Assembly: GCA_012514545.1 (NCBI GenBank)
Contig: JAAZAC010000079.1
Location: forward strand, 1 to 19,257
DNA length: 19,257 nt
Direction of reading: 5' to 3'
DNA from: Actinomycetales bacterium
GTDB lineage: Bacteria; Actinomycetota; Actinomycetes; Actinomycetales; Cellulomonadaceae
The position numbers and the translations under genes were made by a program. The notes beneath the pieces are model-generated. The model had not been told where the DNA came from. It ran no database searches and saw nothing but the letters and a program-made list of their open reading frames with translations. Shown in pieces: positions 6,486 through 14,333 of this stretch (the first letter of the stretch is position 1; every line of letters starts with the position of its first letter).

Positions 6486-7946
6486 TCAGCGGGCGATATC
6501 GGCGTAGAGCGCGGCGAGATTGGCCGCCTGGCGCTCCCACGAGAAGGCGGCCCGGAGCTCGGGCGAGGCCGCGCGCTCGCGGTACGCGGGCAGGTCCGCG
6601 AGGACGGCCCGCACCTCGGCGGCGAGCGCGGCCGGGTCGTCGGGGTCGAACGTGCGCCCGACGCCCCACTCGCGCACGAACCGCTGCATCTCGGCGACGT
6701 CGCTCACCACCACGGGCAGCCCCGCGTAGACGTAGTCGAACAGCTTGTTCGGCAGCGCCATCTCGTGGTTGGCGAGCCCGCGCACCATGGGGTGCACGCC
6801 GACGTCGGCGCTGCGCAGGAAGTCGATGACCTGCTCCGGGTCGACGGGGTCGACGAGGTGCACGCGGTCCGCGACGCCGACCTCCTCGGCGAGCGTGGCC
6901 AGCGCCCGCGCGACGGGGTAGTGCGCGTTCGGCACGCACACCGCGGCGAAGTGCACGCCGTCGAGCTCGGCGAGCGCGCGCACGACTGTCGGGATGTTCC
7001 GCAGCTTGCCGAGCACCCCGGAGTAGACGAGCAGTGGGACGCCCTCGGCCACCCCCGCGACCTCGCGCACGCCCGCCGGTGCCCGCGCGGGCTCCCCCGC
7101 CGACGGCGTGTTGAGGACGACGACGGGCCGGCGGGGCAGGTGGTACCGCTCGACGAGCGCGTCGGCGATCGGCTCGCTCACCGTGACGACGGCGTCCGCC
7201 GCGCCGATGAGCTCGGCCTCCATCGCCTGGTACCCGGCCTCGGCGACCACGTCGCCGCCGGTCATGCCCGGCACGTACTCGTGGGCGTCGTAGACCAGGG
7301 GCACCCGGCGGCCCTGCGCGGCCAGCCGCCGCGCCGCCTGCACGCCGGCGCCGAGGAGGTGGATGTCGTGGATGTGCAGGACGTCCGGCTCGAGGCGCCA
7401 CAGCCACTTCGTGAACGCCGCCTCGAGGTCCGCCACGTTCGCGAGCTCGCGCCGCCAGTCCAGCCGGTCCAGCCGCGCGAGGCGGCGCCGGTCGCGCCGC
7501 CGCCACAGGCTGGCGAACGCACGCTCCTGCACACCGAACGCGCGCGCCCGGACGCGGTGCACGAGCGTGCGGACGCGGAGCAGGCCGCGTGCGACGAGGC
7601 CGCGCCCCTCGACGCGTGCCGAGTCGGCGGCGAGGCGCATCCCCGCCGTCCGCAGCGCCGTCCGCGACCGGTACGCCGGCCAGGCCGGGCGCCACGCCCG
7701 TCGCCGCGCGATCCGGCGCGCGCGCTCGTCCCGCAGCAGGTACGGCACGGGGAGCCCGATCGTCCGCACCGGGCCCAGCTCGCCCTCGACGACGGCCGAG
7801 CCCTCGTGGTCGCCCCAGAGCACCGTCACGCGGTGGCCGGCCGCCGCGACGGCGAGCGCGGACTTGCGCACGCGGGCGTCGCGGGCGATCCCGCTGGCGA
7901 CCGCCATGACGACGTGCCGCGGGGCGCCGGGGGTGGCGTCCGTCAT
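6486..7946 (-). CDS. GT4-family glycosyltransferase, last gene of the operon
   Basis: A 486-residue GT-B-fold enzyme with no signal peptide, so cytoplasmic or membrane-associated. The N-terminal half has the DARVRK motif (from Asp23) typical of GT4 enzymes, and LHIHDIHLLGA near 190-200. The C-terminal half has LLVYSGVLGKLRNIPTVVRAL, a phosphate-loop-like strand, and PNKLFDYVYAGLP with Lys401. Between about 70 and 168 lies an Arg-rich, probably helical insertion, also present in the next two genes. ATG 7946 overlaps the upstream stop as ATGA and has AGGAGG four bases before it, which rules out the much longer frame upstream. The donor, acceptor and linkage cannot be read from sequence. The likely role is adding one sugar to the exported glycan. 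Confidence 0.88.
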   Translation of the reverse strand: MTDATPGAPRHVVMAVASGIARDARVRKSALAVAAAGHRVTVLWGDHEGSAVVEGELGPVRTIGLPVPYLLRDERARRIARRRAWRPAWPAYRSRTALRTAGMRLAADSARVEGRGLVARGLLRVRTLVHRVRARAFGVQERAFASLWRRRDRRRLARLDRLDWRRELANVADLEAAFTKWLWRLEPDVLHIHDIHLLGAGVQAARRLAAQGRRVPLVYDAHEYVPGMTGGDVVAEAGYQAMEAELIGAADAVVTVSEPIADALVERYHLPRRPVVVLNTPSAGEPARAPAGVREVAGVAEGVPLLVYSGVLGKLRNIPTVVRALAELDGVHFAAVCVPNAHYPVARALATLAEEVGVADRVHLVDPVDPEQVIDFLRSADVGVHPMVRGLANHEMALPNKLFDYVYAGLPVVVSDVAEMQRFVREWGVGRTFDPDDPAALAAEVRAVLADLPAYRERAASPELRAAFSWERQAANLAALYADIAR

Positions 7947-9538
7947 CGATCCTCCTCGGTGGGCGAGACCGCCCCGATGCGGGTGGCGTCGGGCGCCCAC
8001 GCCGCGTCGGGCAGCCCGCCGAGCAGCTCGGCGTACACGTCGCGCAGGACGGCGGCCTGCGCGTCCCACGAGAAGCGGTGCTGGACCTCGGGCCGCGCGA
8101 CCGCCGCCCGGTACGGCGCGGGGTCGGCGAGCACGAGGCCCACGGCCCGGGCGAGGTCGGCGGCGTCGCCGGCGGAGAAGACCTCCCCGACGCCCAGCTC
8201 GCGGACGATGTCCGCCTGCGCGGGCGTGTCGCTCGTGACGACGGGCAGCCCGGCGAGCAGGTACTCGCAGAACTTGTTCGTGAGGGCGACGTCGTGGTTG
8301 ACGACGTGGAGCAGGGGGCTCAGGCCGGCGTCGGCCGAGGCGAAGTACTGCGTGACGTGCTCGGGCGGCACGAAGGGGGCCGTGTGGTACCGATCCGCCA
8401 CGCCGTGCTGCTCCGCGAGCCGCGCGAGCTCGGCGGTGACGTGGCTCTCCCGGTTGATGACGACGGCGAGGTGCACGCCCGGCAGCAGCGCGAGAGCCTC
8501 GACCACCGTCTGCACGCCGCGCGCCGGGTTGACGCCGCCCGCGTAGACGAGGAGGGGCACGCCGTCGGGCACGCCCGCCGCGCGCCGCACGGACGGCGGG
8601 TCCGCCGCCGGGGCCACGGTCGGCGCGTTGAGCACGAGGTCGGGCAGCCGGCGGAGCCGGTGGTCGCGCCGCAGGAGCTCCGCGAGCGGCGCCGACACCG
8701 TGAGCACGCGGTCGAAGTCGGCGATGAACTCCCGCTCCAGGTCGCAGTACGCCGCCACGGTGCGCGGCGGCACGTGCGCGAGCCCGGGCAGGTACTCCCG
8801 CGCGTCGTAGACGAGGGCCATCCGCCGCCCCGCGAGCGCCGCGCGCGCCGCCGCCCGCGCGGCCACGCCCATCATGAACACGTCGTGCACGTGCACGAGG
8901 TCCGGCCGCAGCTCGTCGAGCATCCGGCCGAGCACGACCTCGTCGTCGACGGCGATCGGCAGCTCCGTGCGCCACCGCACCCGGCCCGGGCCGCGCCGCA
9001 GCCGCGCGATCTCGCGCTCGCGCGAGCGCTGGGTCTCCTCGTGCGCCCGCATCTCGCGCGCCCGGCGGCGCTGCAGCGGCAGCGCCCGCAGCCGCACCAC
9101 GACCTTGCCGGCGAGCACGCGGGCCCGCACGAGCGCCGCCGGCGCGGCGGACGGCGCGGCGCCGTCGACGAGCGGCTCGCGGCCGGCGTCGCGCCGCGCC
9201 CGCCCCTCGGGGGCGCTCGCCTCGCGCACCTGGTACGCGAGCCGCGCGCGGGCGGTCTTCAGCTCCGACTCCGTCGCGTACCAGGGGCGCAGCAGCGCGC
9301 CGAGGCGGCGCAGCCACGCCCGGGCGCCCGCCGCGCCCACCCGGGGCGGGACCGGCACGACGACCACGCGCGCGTCGCCGACGCGCACCTCCCGGCCGGG
9401 GCCGCCCCGGACGACGCCGATCGCGATCGCGTCGAGGCCGAACCGCGCCGCCGTCGCGAGGTTCTTCAGGACGCGGGCGTCGGACAGCGCGTCGTTGCCC
9501 GGCATGATGACGACGCGCGGGCGCCCGTCACCGCTCAC
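7943..9538 (-). CDS. GT4-family glycosyltransferase, paralogue of its upstream neighbour
   Basis: A 531-residue GT-B enzyme. GNDALSDARVLK opens the protein and HVHDVFMMGV lies at about 216-225. LLVYAGGVNPARGVQTVVEAL is in the donor domain and TNKFCEYLLAGLP follows, with Lys422 and Glu425. The stretch from about 66 to 190 is an Arg-rich insertion with repeated short basic blocks, absent from the compact GT at 13457. The gene is a clear paralogue of the GT at 11016, with shared TVAAY, GVADR, VALTNKFCEYL, SDTPAQA and HRFSW motifs. It starts at GTG 9538, which overlaps the upstream stop as GTGA and has AGGAGG four bases before it. The donor sugar is unknown. A uronic-acid transferase is possible given the dehydrogenases nearby, but that is only inference. 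Confidence 0.88.
   Translation of the reverse strand: MSGDGRPRVVIMPGNDALSDARVLKNLATAARFGLDAIAIGVVRGGPGREVRVGDARVVVVPVPPRVGAAGARAWLRRLGALLRPWYATESELKTARARLAYQVREASAPEGRARRDAGREPLVDGAAPSAAPAALVRARVLAGKVVVRLRALPLQRRRAREMRAHEETQRSREREIARLRRGPGRVRWRTELPIAVDDEVVLGRMLDELRPDLVHVHDVFMMGVAARAAARAALAGRRMALVYDAREYLPGLAHVPPRTVAAYCDLEREFIADFDRVLTVSAPLAELLRRDHRLRRLPDLVLNAPTVAPAADPPSVRRAAGVPDGVPLLVYAGGVNPARGVQTVVEALALLPGVHLAVVINRESHVTAELARLAEQHGVADRYHTAPFVPPEHVTQYFASADAGLSPLLHVVNHDVALTNKFCEYLLAGLPVVTSDTPAQADIVRELGVGEVFSAGDAADLARAVGLVLADPAPYRAAVARPEVQHRFSWDAQAAVLRDVYAELLGGLPDAAWAPDATRIGAVSPTEEDR
7951..7956 (-). promoter_or_regulatory. Shine-Dalgarno AGGAGG for the GT at 7946
   Basis: A perfect AGGAGG lies four bases before the ATG at 7946 and within the last codons of the upstream GT. 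It fixes the start at the overlapping ATGA. Confidence 0.75.
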
Positions 9539-11016
9539 GACACCTCCTCGACGTCCCCGACGCGCGCCGGGCCGTCCAGCAGCCCGGTGTAGAGCCCGCG
9601 CAGCACCTCGACCTGCGCGGCCCAGGAGAAGCGGTGGCGGAGCTCCGCGTCCCCGCTGATCCTGGCACGCAGCCGGTCGCGGTCGGCCAGGACGGCGCGC
9701 ACGGCCTCGGCGAGCGCGTCCGCGTCCCCCGCGGGGTAGACCGCGCCGAGGTCGAGCTCCGTGACGAGGCGCGCCTGGGCCGGCGTGTCGCTCGTGACGA
9801 TCGGCAGGCCGGCCTGCAGGTACTCGCAGAACTTGTTCGTCAGGGCGACGTCGTGGTTCGGGGAGTGCAGCAGCGTGCTCAGGCCCACGCTCGCGTCCGC
9901 GAAGTAGCGCGGCACGTCGTGGGCGGCGACGTAGTCGGCGAGGTGGACGCGGTCGGCGACGCCGAGGTCCTCGGCGAGCTCGAGCAGCGCGCGGACGACG
10001 TAGTTGACGCGGTTGGTCACGACGACGAGGTGCGCGTCCGGCAGGGCGGCGAGCGCCCGCACGGCGGTGTCCACCCCGCGCGCGGCGTTGACGCCGCCGC
10101 CGTAGACGAGCAGCGGCGTCGGCTCGGCGACGCCGGTGACCTGGCGCAGCGTCGGCACCTCGCGCTCGCCGGGCACCACCATCGGGGCGTTGAGGACGAC
10201 GGTGGGCCGCCGGGGCAGGTCGTGGTCGCGCTCGAGGAGCTCGGCGAGCGGCTCCGACACGGTCACGACGGCGTCGGCGTGGCGGATGTGGTCGCGCTCG
10301 AGGGTGGCGTACGCCGCCACGGTGCGCGCGGGGAGGTAGGACAGGCCGCGCACGTACTCGTGGGCGTCGTACACGAGGCGGGGCGACCGGCCGGCGGCGC
10401 GCGCCCGCTCCACCGCGCGGTACCCGACGCCGAGCAGGAAGACGTCGTGGACGTGCACGACGTCCGGCGCGAGCTCGTCGAGCAGCGGGCCGATGGCCGC
10501 CTCGTCGCGGTGCAGGACGGGCAGCGCGCGCGACCAGTGGGCCCGCGGGTCGGCCATGAGCGCCGCGACCCGGGCGGCGCGCTCCTCCGGGGACTCGGCG
10601 ACCTCCGGCGCGCGGCGACCCGGCCGCCCCCGCAGCCGCAGCCACGCGCGGCCCGCGCCCGCGAGCGCGGCCAGGACGGCGCGCCGCCAGCCGCGCTTGC
10701 CCGCCGCCGTCGTCGACCACCGGGCCACCTGGCCGCGGGCGGCCCGGACGGCGTCGGCGTCGGCGAAGGACCAGCGGGCGACGACGCGCACCTGCCGCCA
10801 CTTGGCGGCCAGGCGGTCGCGCAGCGTCGTCGCGGTGCCGACGACGACGACCCGCACCCCGCCGACGCGCGTCTCGCCGCCGCCGCCCTGACGGGTCACC
10901 CCGATGGCGACGACGTCGAAGCCCAGCTCCTCGGCCGCGGCGGCGTACTTGAGCACGCGCGCGTCGCTGAGGACGTCGTTGCCCGCGAGGTAGGCGATGG
11001 TGGGGCGCTCAGACAT
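9535..11016 (-). CDS. GT4-family glycosyltransferase
   Basis: A 493-residue GT-B enzyme built like the downstream paralogue. It has GNDVLSDARVLK near residues 12-23, HVHDVFLLGV near 188, VYDAHEYVRGL, then LLVYGGGVNAARGVDT and TNKFCEYLQAGLP with Lys395 and Glu398. An Arg/Ala-rich insertion covers about 62-165. The start at ATG 11016 begins at the first conserved strand (MSERPTIAYLAG) and overlaps the 3' end of the upstream gene by 8 bp. GAGG lies nine bases before it. The frame extends further 5', but that part runs antisense-like through the neighbour and lacks family features. The two paralogues share 42 of 43 bases around the NKFCEY motif, which indicates a duplication or gene conversion. 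Confidence 0.88.
   Translation of the reverse strand: MSERPTIAYLAGNDVLSDARVLKYAAAAEELGFDVVAIGVTRQGGGGETRVGGVRVVVVGTATTLRDRLAAKWRQVRVVARWSFADADAVRAARGQVARWSTTAAGKRGWRRAVLAALAGAGRAWLRLRGRPGRRAPEVAESPEERAARVAALMADPRAHWSRALPVLHRDEAAIGPLLDELAPDVVHVHDVFLLGVGYRAVERARAAGRSPRLVYDAHEYVRGLSYLPARTVAAYATLERDHIRHADAVVTVSEPLAELLERDHDLPRRPTVVLNAPMVVPGEREVPTLRQVTGVAEPTPLLVYGGGVNAARGVDTAVRALAALPDAHLVVVTNRVNYVVRALLELAEDLGVADRVHLADYVAAHDVPRYFADASVGLSTLLHSPNHDVALTNKFCEYLQAGLPIVTSDTPAQARLVTELDLGAVYPAGDADALAEAVRAVLADRDRLRARISGDAELRHRFSWAAQVEVLRGLYTGLLDGPARVGDVEEVS
9543..9548 (-). promoter_or_regulatory. Shine-Dalgarno AGGAGG for the GT at 9538
   Basis: AGGAGG lies four bases before the GTG start at 9538, inside the last codons of the upstream gene. 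It supports a coupled GTG start rather than the longer upstream frame. Confidence 0.75.
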
Positions 11017-12283
11017 CGGCGTCGACCTCGAGGAACGGGCGCAGGACCCCGGCCGAGTACGTGCCGTCGTGCACGCGGTGGACGTACTCGACACCGGCCC
11101 GCGCGGCGGCCCGCGCCTCGTCCCGCTCGGCCACGAGGCGCTCGACCACCGCGCCGATCTCGGCCGGCTCCGCCTGCACGATCGGCACGTCGAGGCCCGT
11201 GCGGACCTTCACGCGCTGGCGCACCGTGGGCGTGACGTTGCCGACGACGACGCGGCCGGCGGCCATCGCCTCGCACGCGGCGACGCCGTAGCTGCCCAGG
11301 CGGAACTGCTCGAGCACGATGTCGGCGTCCGCGTAGAGCGCCGGCATCTCCTCGGCGGGCACGCGGCCGATGCGGCGGTACTCCACGAGCCCCTTCTCGT
11401 GCAGGGGCTCGAGGGCGGCGTCCACCGCGGCGCTGCCCTTGACGCGCGGGTTGCTCGGGGCGTGCACGACGACGGGCACGTCGCGCTCGAGCACGGGCGC
11501 CTCGCTGCGCCACACCTCCGGGTCGACGACGACCGGGCACCACAGCCCGAACGGCAGGTCGTCGAGGAGGTCGGGGGTCGAGACGAACACGGGGCCCGTG
11601 AACGCGCGCAGCCGCTGCACCATGCGGGTCGCCTGCGCCTCGAGCCGCGGCACCTCCACCCAGTCCCGGTCGCGGTACGGCGACCAGGGGAACCGCGCGG
11701 CGTGCCGGGAGGGGATCCGCGAGTCGCTGCCGTGGGAGATCATCGCGACGCGCACGCCCGCGGCCTCGAGCACCCGGGCCTCGCGGAACGGGTCGAGGCG
11801 GAACAGGTCGGCGAACAGCGGCCGGCCCGCCTCGATGAGGACGTGCGAGAACTCCTTGACGTAGGCGAACTGCTCGGCCTGCCACCGGCGGTTGCGGCGG
11901 TAGACGAGCGGCGGCACGTGGAAGTCGTCGGGGAAGCTGAAGCCCCCGGTGATCTCGAGCGCGAAGCACACGCCCCGCACGTCGGGCAGCGTGCGCTCGA
12001 CGGCGCGCGTCCACGCCATGCCCTGCCCGGCGAAGTTCGCGGGCCCGACGAACAGTCGGCGCGGCGCGGTGGGCACGGGCGGGCGGACGTGGACCTCGGG
12101 GTACTCCCAGTCCTTGCGCCCGACGCCGCCGCCCCCGCGGCCCGTGAGCGCGCCGACCCAGGAGGAGGGCAGGCGCCAGCGCACCCAGTCGATGGCGCGG
12201 TTCAGCCAGCCGGGGAAGCGTCCGCGCTGGCGCGCCAGGAAACGTGCGCTCCCGACGACGACCCTCTTCGCGAACCGTCGCAC
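11009..12283 (-). CDS. Putative GT-B glycosyltransferase (GT1/GT4-like)
   Basis: A 424-residue protein whose C-terminal half is a typical GT-B donor domain. It has VVVHAPSNPRVKGSAAVDAA, then ALYADADIVLEQFRLGSYG, and ACEAMAAGRVVVGNV with Glu325 and Glu338 in the region of the GT4 EX7E-type motif. The N-terminal part (GPANFAGQGMAWTRAVE, ISHGSDSRIPSRH) differs from the three DAR-type enzymes in this operon, so it is a different branch. The first 50 residues are basic and could lie along the membrane. The start is GTG 12283 with no clear Shine-Dalgarno and a 55-bp gap from the upstream gene, the only sizeable gap in the operon. The sugar specificity is unknown. Confidence 0.8.
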   Translation of the reverse strand: MRRFAKRVVVGSARFLARQRGRFPGWLNRAIDWVRWRLPSSWVGALTGRGGGGVGRKDWEYPEVHVRPPVPTAPRRLFVGPANFAGQGMAWTRAVERTLPDVRGVCFALEITGGFSFPDDFHVPPLVYRRNRRWQAEQFAYVKEFSHVLIEAGRPLFADLFRLDPFREARVLEAAGVRVAMISHGSDSRIPSRHAARFPWSPYRDRDWVEVPRLEAQATRMVQRLRAFTGPVFVSTPDLLDDLPFGLWCPVVVDPEVWRSEAPVLERDVPVVVHAPSNPRVKGSAAVDAALEPLHEKGLVEYRRIGRVPAEEMPALYADADIVLEQFRLGSYGVAACEAMAAGRVVVGNVTPTVRQRVKVRTGLDVPIVQAEPAEIGAVVERLVAERDEARAAARAGVEYVHRVHDGTYSAGVLRPFLEVDADV

Positions 12284-12338
12284 CCTGTTCAGATCCGTGC
12301 CCCCGTCATCCGAAGTCGCCTGCGCACGCCGATCGAGT
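12284..12338 (-). other. 55-bp intergenic gap within the operon
   Basis: No gene is visible. On the minus strand TAGACT (12341-12336) overlaps the TAG stop of the upstream GT and fits a TAnnnT -10 pattern, but no -35 is recognisable. A weak internal promoter is possible. Confidence 0.2.
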
Positions 12339-13457
12339 CTAGCCCGAACGGGGGATCCGGCCTCCGCGCCGCGCGTCGGCCACGAGGGCGGCGCACGCCG
12401 CCACGAACGCGTCGGCGCCGCCCGTGAACGCGTCGCCCGCGGCCCGGGCGGCGGCCCGCAGGCGGGCCAGCTCGGCGTCGCCGTCCGCCCACCGCGCGAG
12501 GCGCCCGGCGGCCTCCTCGGCCGAGGTCACGGTGACGCCGGCCCCCGTCTCGTCGAGCAGGGCGGCGACCCGCTCGAGCGGCGTCGCGAGCACCGGCAGG
12601 CCGCACGCCAGGTACTCGTAGAGCTTGCTCGGCATGGCGCGGCGGAACGCCGGCGTCGGCTCGAGCAGGAGGAGCCCCACCCACGCCCCGCGGGCGTGCT
12701 CCCAGGCGCGTCGGGGCGGCAGGCGGTCGAACCACCGGACGCGGCCGGCCAGGTCGGCGGCGGCCATCCGGCGCTCGGCCTCCGGTCGGTCGTCGGCCGC
12801 GATCGGCCCGACGAGGTCGAGCCGCCAGCCCGGCGCGGCCGCGACGGCCTCGAGCATCGCGAACAGTCCCCGGCTGCGCCGTAGGTCGCCGACGTACACG
12901 GCGCGGGGCTCGGCGTCGGGCTCCGACGGCCCGGGGAGCATCGCGGGGTCCGGGAGGTTGCGCAGGACGACGCGGCGGGGGGCGTCGGGCAGCAGGGGGT
13001 CGTCGGCGACCACCGTGAGGTCCGCGCGGCGGGCGGCGCGCTCCCCCGCCCACGCCCACGCGTCGCCCGCGAGCCGGCGCGGCCCGCTCGCCCAGGCCCG
13101 GTCCCGCAGCAGCAGCCGGTAGTCCTCGTGGACGTCGGCGACGACGCGCACCGGACGGCGGCGCAGCCGGCGCAGCGCGCGCAGGAGGTGGGCGCCGACC
13201 GCCGCGTCGGGGTCGAGCGTGACGACGACCGGCGCGGCCGCGCGCCACGGCAGCGCGAGAGCGAGCCGGGCCCGGCCGACGCCGCCGCGCCGCGGCCAGG
13301 TGCGGACCGTCGCCTCGGGCGGGCCGGCCGCGGCGTCGCCGAGGCCGAGCACCTCCACGCGCAGCCCCGCGCGGGCGAGGGCCGCGACCTCGCGGTGCAG
13401 CCGCGCGTCGGCCACGTCGTGGCCCGACGTGACGATGCTGACGTCGACGGCGGTCAC
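12339..13457 (-). CDS. Compact GT4-family glycosyltransferase
   Basis: A 372-residue GT-B enzyme. The N-terminus has TSGHDVADARLHREV (residues 10-24), the same DAR motif as the three long GTs. ADVHEDYRLLL follows near 108, and AVYVGDLRRSRGLFAMLEAV opens the donor domain. PSKLYEYLACGLPVLAT is the equivalent of the NKFCEY motif. It lacks the Arg-rich insertion of the longer paralogues, so it shows what the basic fold looks like here. The GTG start is three bases after the ATPase stop and has no recognisable Shine-Dalgarno, so reinitiation after the ATPase is likely. It ends with TAG. Donor and acceptor are unknown. Confidence 0.85.
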   Translation of the reverse strand: MTAVDVSIVTSGHDVADARLHREVAALARAGLRVEVLGLGDAAAGPPEATVRTWPRRGGVGRARLALALPWRAAAPVVVTLDPDAAVGAHLLRALRRLRRRPVRVVADVHEDYRLLLRDRAWASGPRRLAGDAWAWAGERAARRADLTVVADDPLLPDAPRRVVLRNLPDPAMLPGPSEPDAEPRAVYVGDLRRSRGLFAMLEAVAAAPGWRLDLVGPIAADDRPEAERRMAAADLAGRVRWFDRLPPRRAWEHARGAWVGLLLLEPTPAFRRAMPSKLYEYLACGLPVLATPLERVAALLDETGAGVTVTSAEEAAGRLARWADGDAELARLRAAARAAGDAFTGGADAFVAACAALVADARRGGRIPRSG

Positions 13458-13460
13458 CGG

Positions 13461-14333
13461 TCAGAGGTCGTCGAACGTGAAGGCCTCTTCGCCCACCTCG
13501 AGGAACTTGGTGTAGGCGGCGATGCACTTCTCGGGGGTGTCGTGCATCATCAGCCGGCCCTTGTGGATCCAGATGCAGTCCGTGCACATCTGCTGGATCG
13601 CGGCGAGGGAGTGGCTGACGAGGAACATCGCCCGCGCGGACTCCATGAGCTCCTGCATCTTCGCGGCGGACTTGACCTTGAAGGACGCGTCGCCCGCCGA
13701 CAGCGCCTCGTCGATGAGGAGGATGTCCGGGTCCATGTGCACGGACACCGAGAACGCCAGCCGCTGGAACATGCCGGACGAGTAGGTCCGCATCGGCAGG
13801 TCCATGAAGTCGCCGATCTCGGCGAACTCGGCGATCTGGTCCGCGCGCTTCTCGACCTCCGAGCGGGGCAGGCCTGCGGCGAGCCCGCCGAGGATGACGT
13901 TCTCGCGGCCGGAGAGCTGGCCGTTGAAGCCGACGCCGAGGGCGAGCAGCGAGCTGATCTTGCCGCGGACCTCGATGCGGCCCTTCGTCGGCGGCAGGAC
14001 GCCCGCGAGCGCCCGCATGAGCGTCGACTTGCCGGCGCCGTTGGCGCCGATGATGCCCATGGCGGTGCCGCGCGGGACCTCGAACGAGATGTCGCGGACG
14101 GCGTGCACCTCGCGGATCGCGCGCTCGCCGCGGCCGAGCCGCACGATCGCGCTCTTGAAGGTGGGCACCTTCTCGAACGTCGTGCGGTACGTGATCGACA
14201 CGTTCTGCACCCGCACGGTGGGCGGCTCGCCCGGCAGGGGCTTCTGGCGGAGCACCACCTTCTTGGGCGTCTCCGGGACCGGCGCGCTCGCCGGCGTCTG
14301 GGGCTCGGTGCTAGATGCGGACAGCGAAATCAC
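13461..14333 (-). CDS. ABC transporter ATPase for polysaccharide export (Wzt/TagH-like)
   Basis: A 290-residue ATPase that powers export of a lipid-linked polysaccharide across the cytoplasmic membrane. Walker A is GANGAGKST at 96-104 (Lys102). The signature region is TYSSGMFQRLAFSVS, Walker B is ILLIDEALS with Asp208-Glu209, and the switch His is in LVSHSLAAI. The length stops soon after the nucleotide-binding domain. The C-terminal carbohydrate-binding domain of O-antigen Wzt proteins is therefore missing, and it resembles KpsT/TagH-type exporters, which do not read a terminal sugar. I take GTG 14333 as the start, overlapping the permease by 23 bp. GGGAG is only one base from it, so the start is uncertain. 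The first 45 or so residues are Pro/Ala/Glu-rich and not conserved. Confidence 0.92.
   Translation of the reverse strand: MISLSASSTEPQTPASAPVPETPKKVVLRQKPLPGEPPTVRVQNVSITYRTTFEKVPTFKSAIVRLGRGERAIREVHAVRDISFEVPRGTAMGIIGANGAGKSTLMRALAGVLPPTKGRIEVRGKISSLLALGVGFNGQLSGRENVILGGLAAGLPRSEVEKRADQIAEFAEIGDFMDLPMRTYSSGMFQRLAFSVSVHMDPDILLIDEALSAGDASFKVKSAAKMQELMESARAMFLVSHSLAAIQQMCTDCIWIHKGRLMMHDTPEKCIAAYTKFLEVGEEAFTFDDL

Noticed and set aside
4273..6507. 744-codon plus-strand frame opposite the amidase gene
   Set aside because: Antisense to a gene with clear signal peptide, catalytic motifs and repeats. Its composition is typical of a GC shadow.
12300..12354. Inverted repeat CCCCCGT / ACGGGGG across the gap at 12284-12338
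   Set aside because: Only 7 bp with a 41-base loop in GC-rich DNA, partly within the upstream coding region. It is likely chance.
10997..12427. 476-codon plus-strand frame opposite the GT at 12283
   Set aside because: His/Arg/Val-rich shadow with no recognisable motif, while the opposite strand has a GT-B fold.
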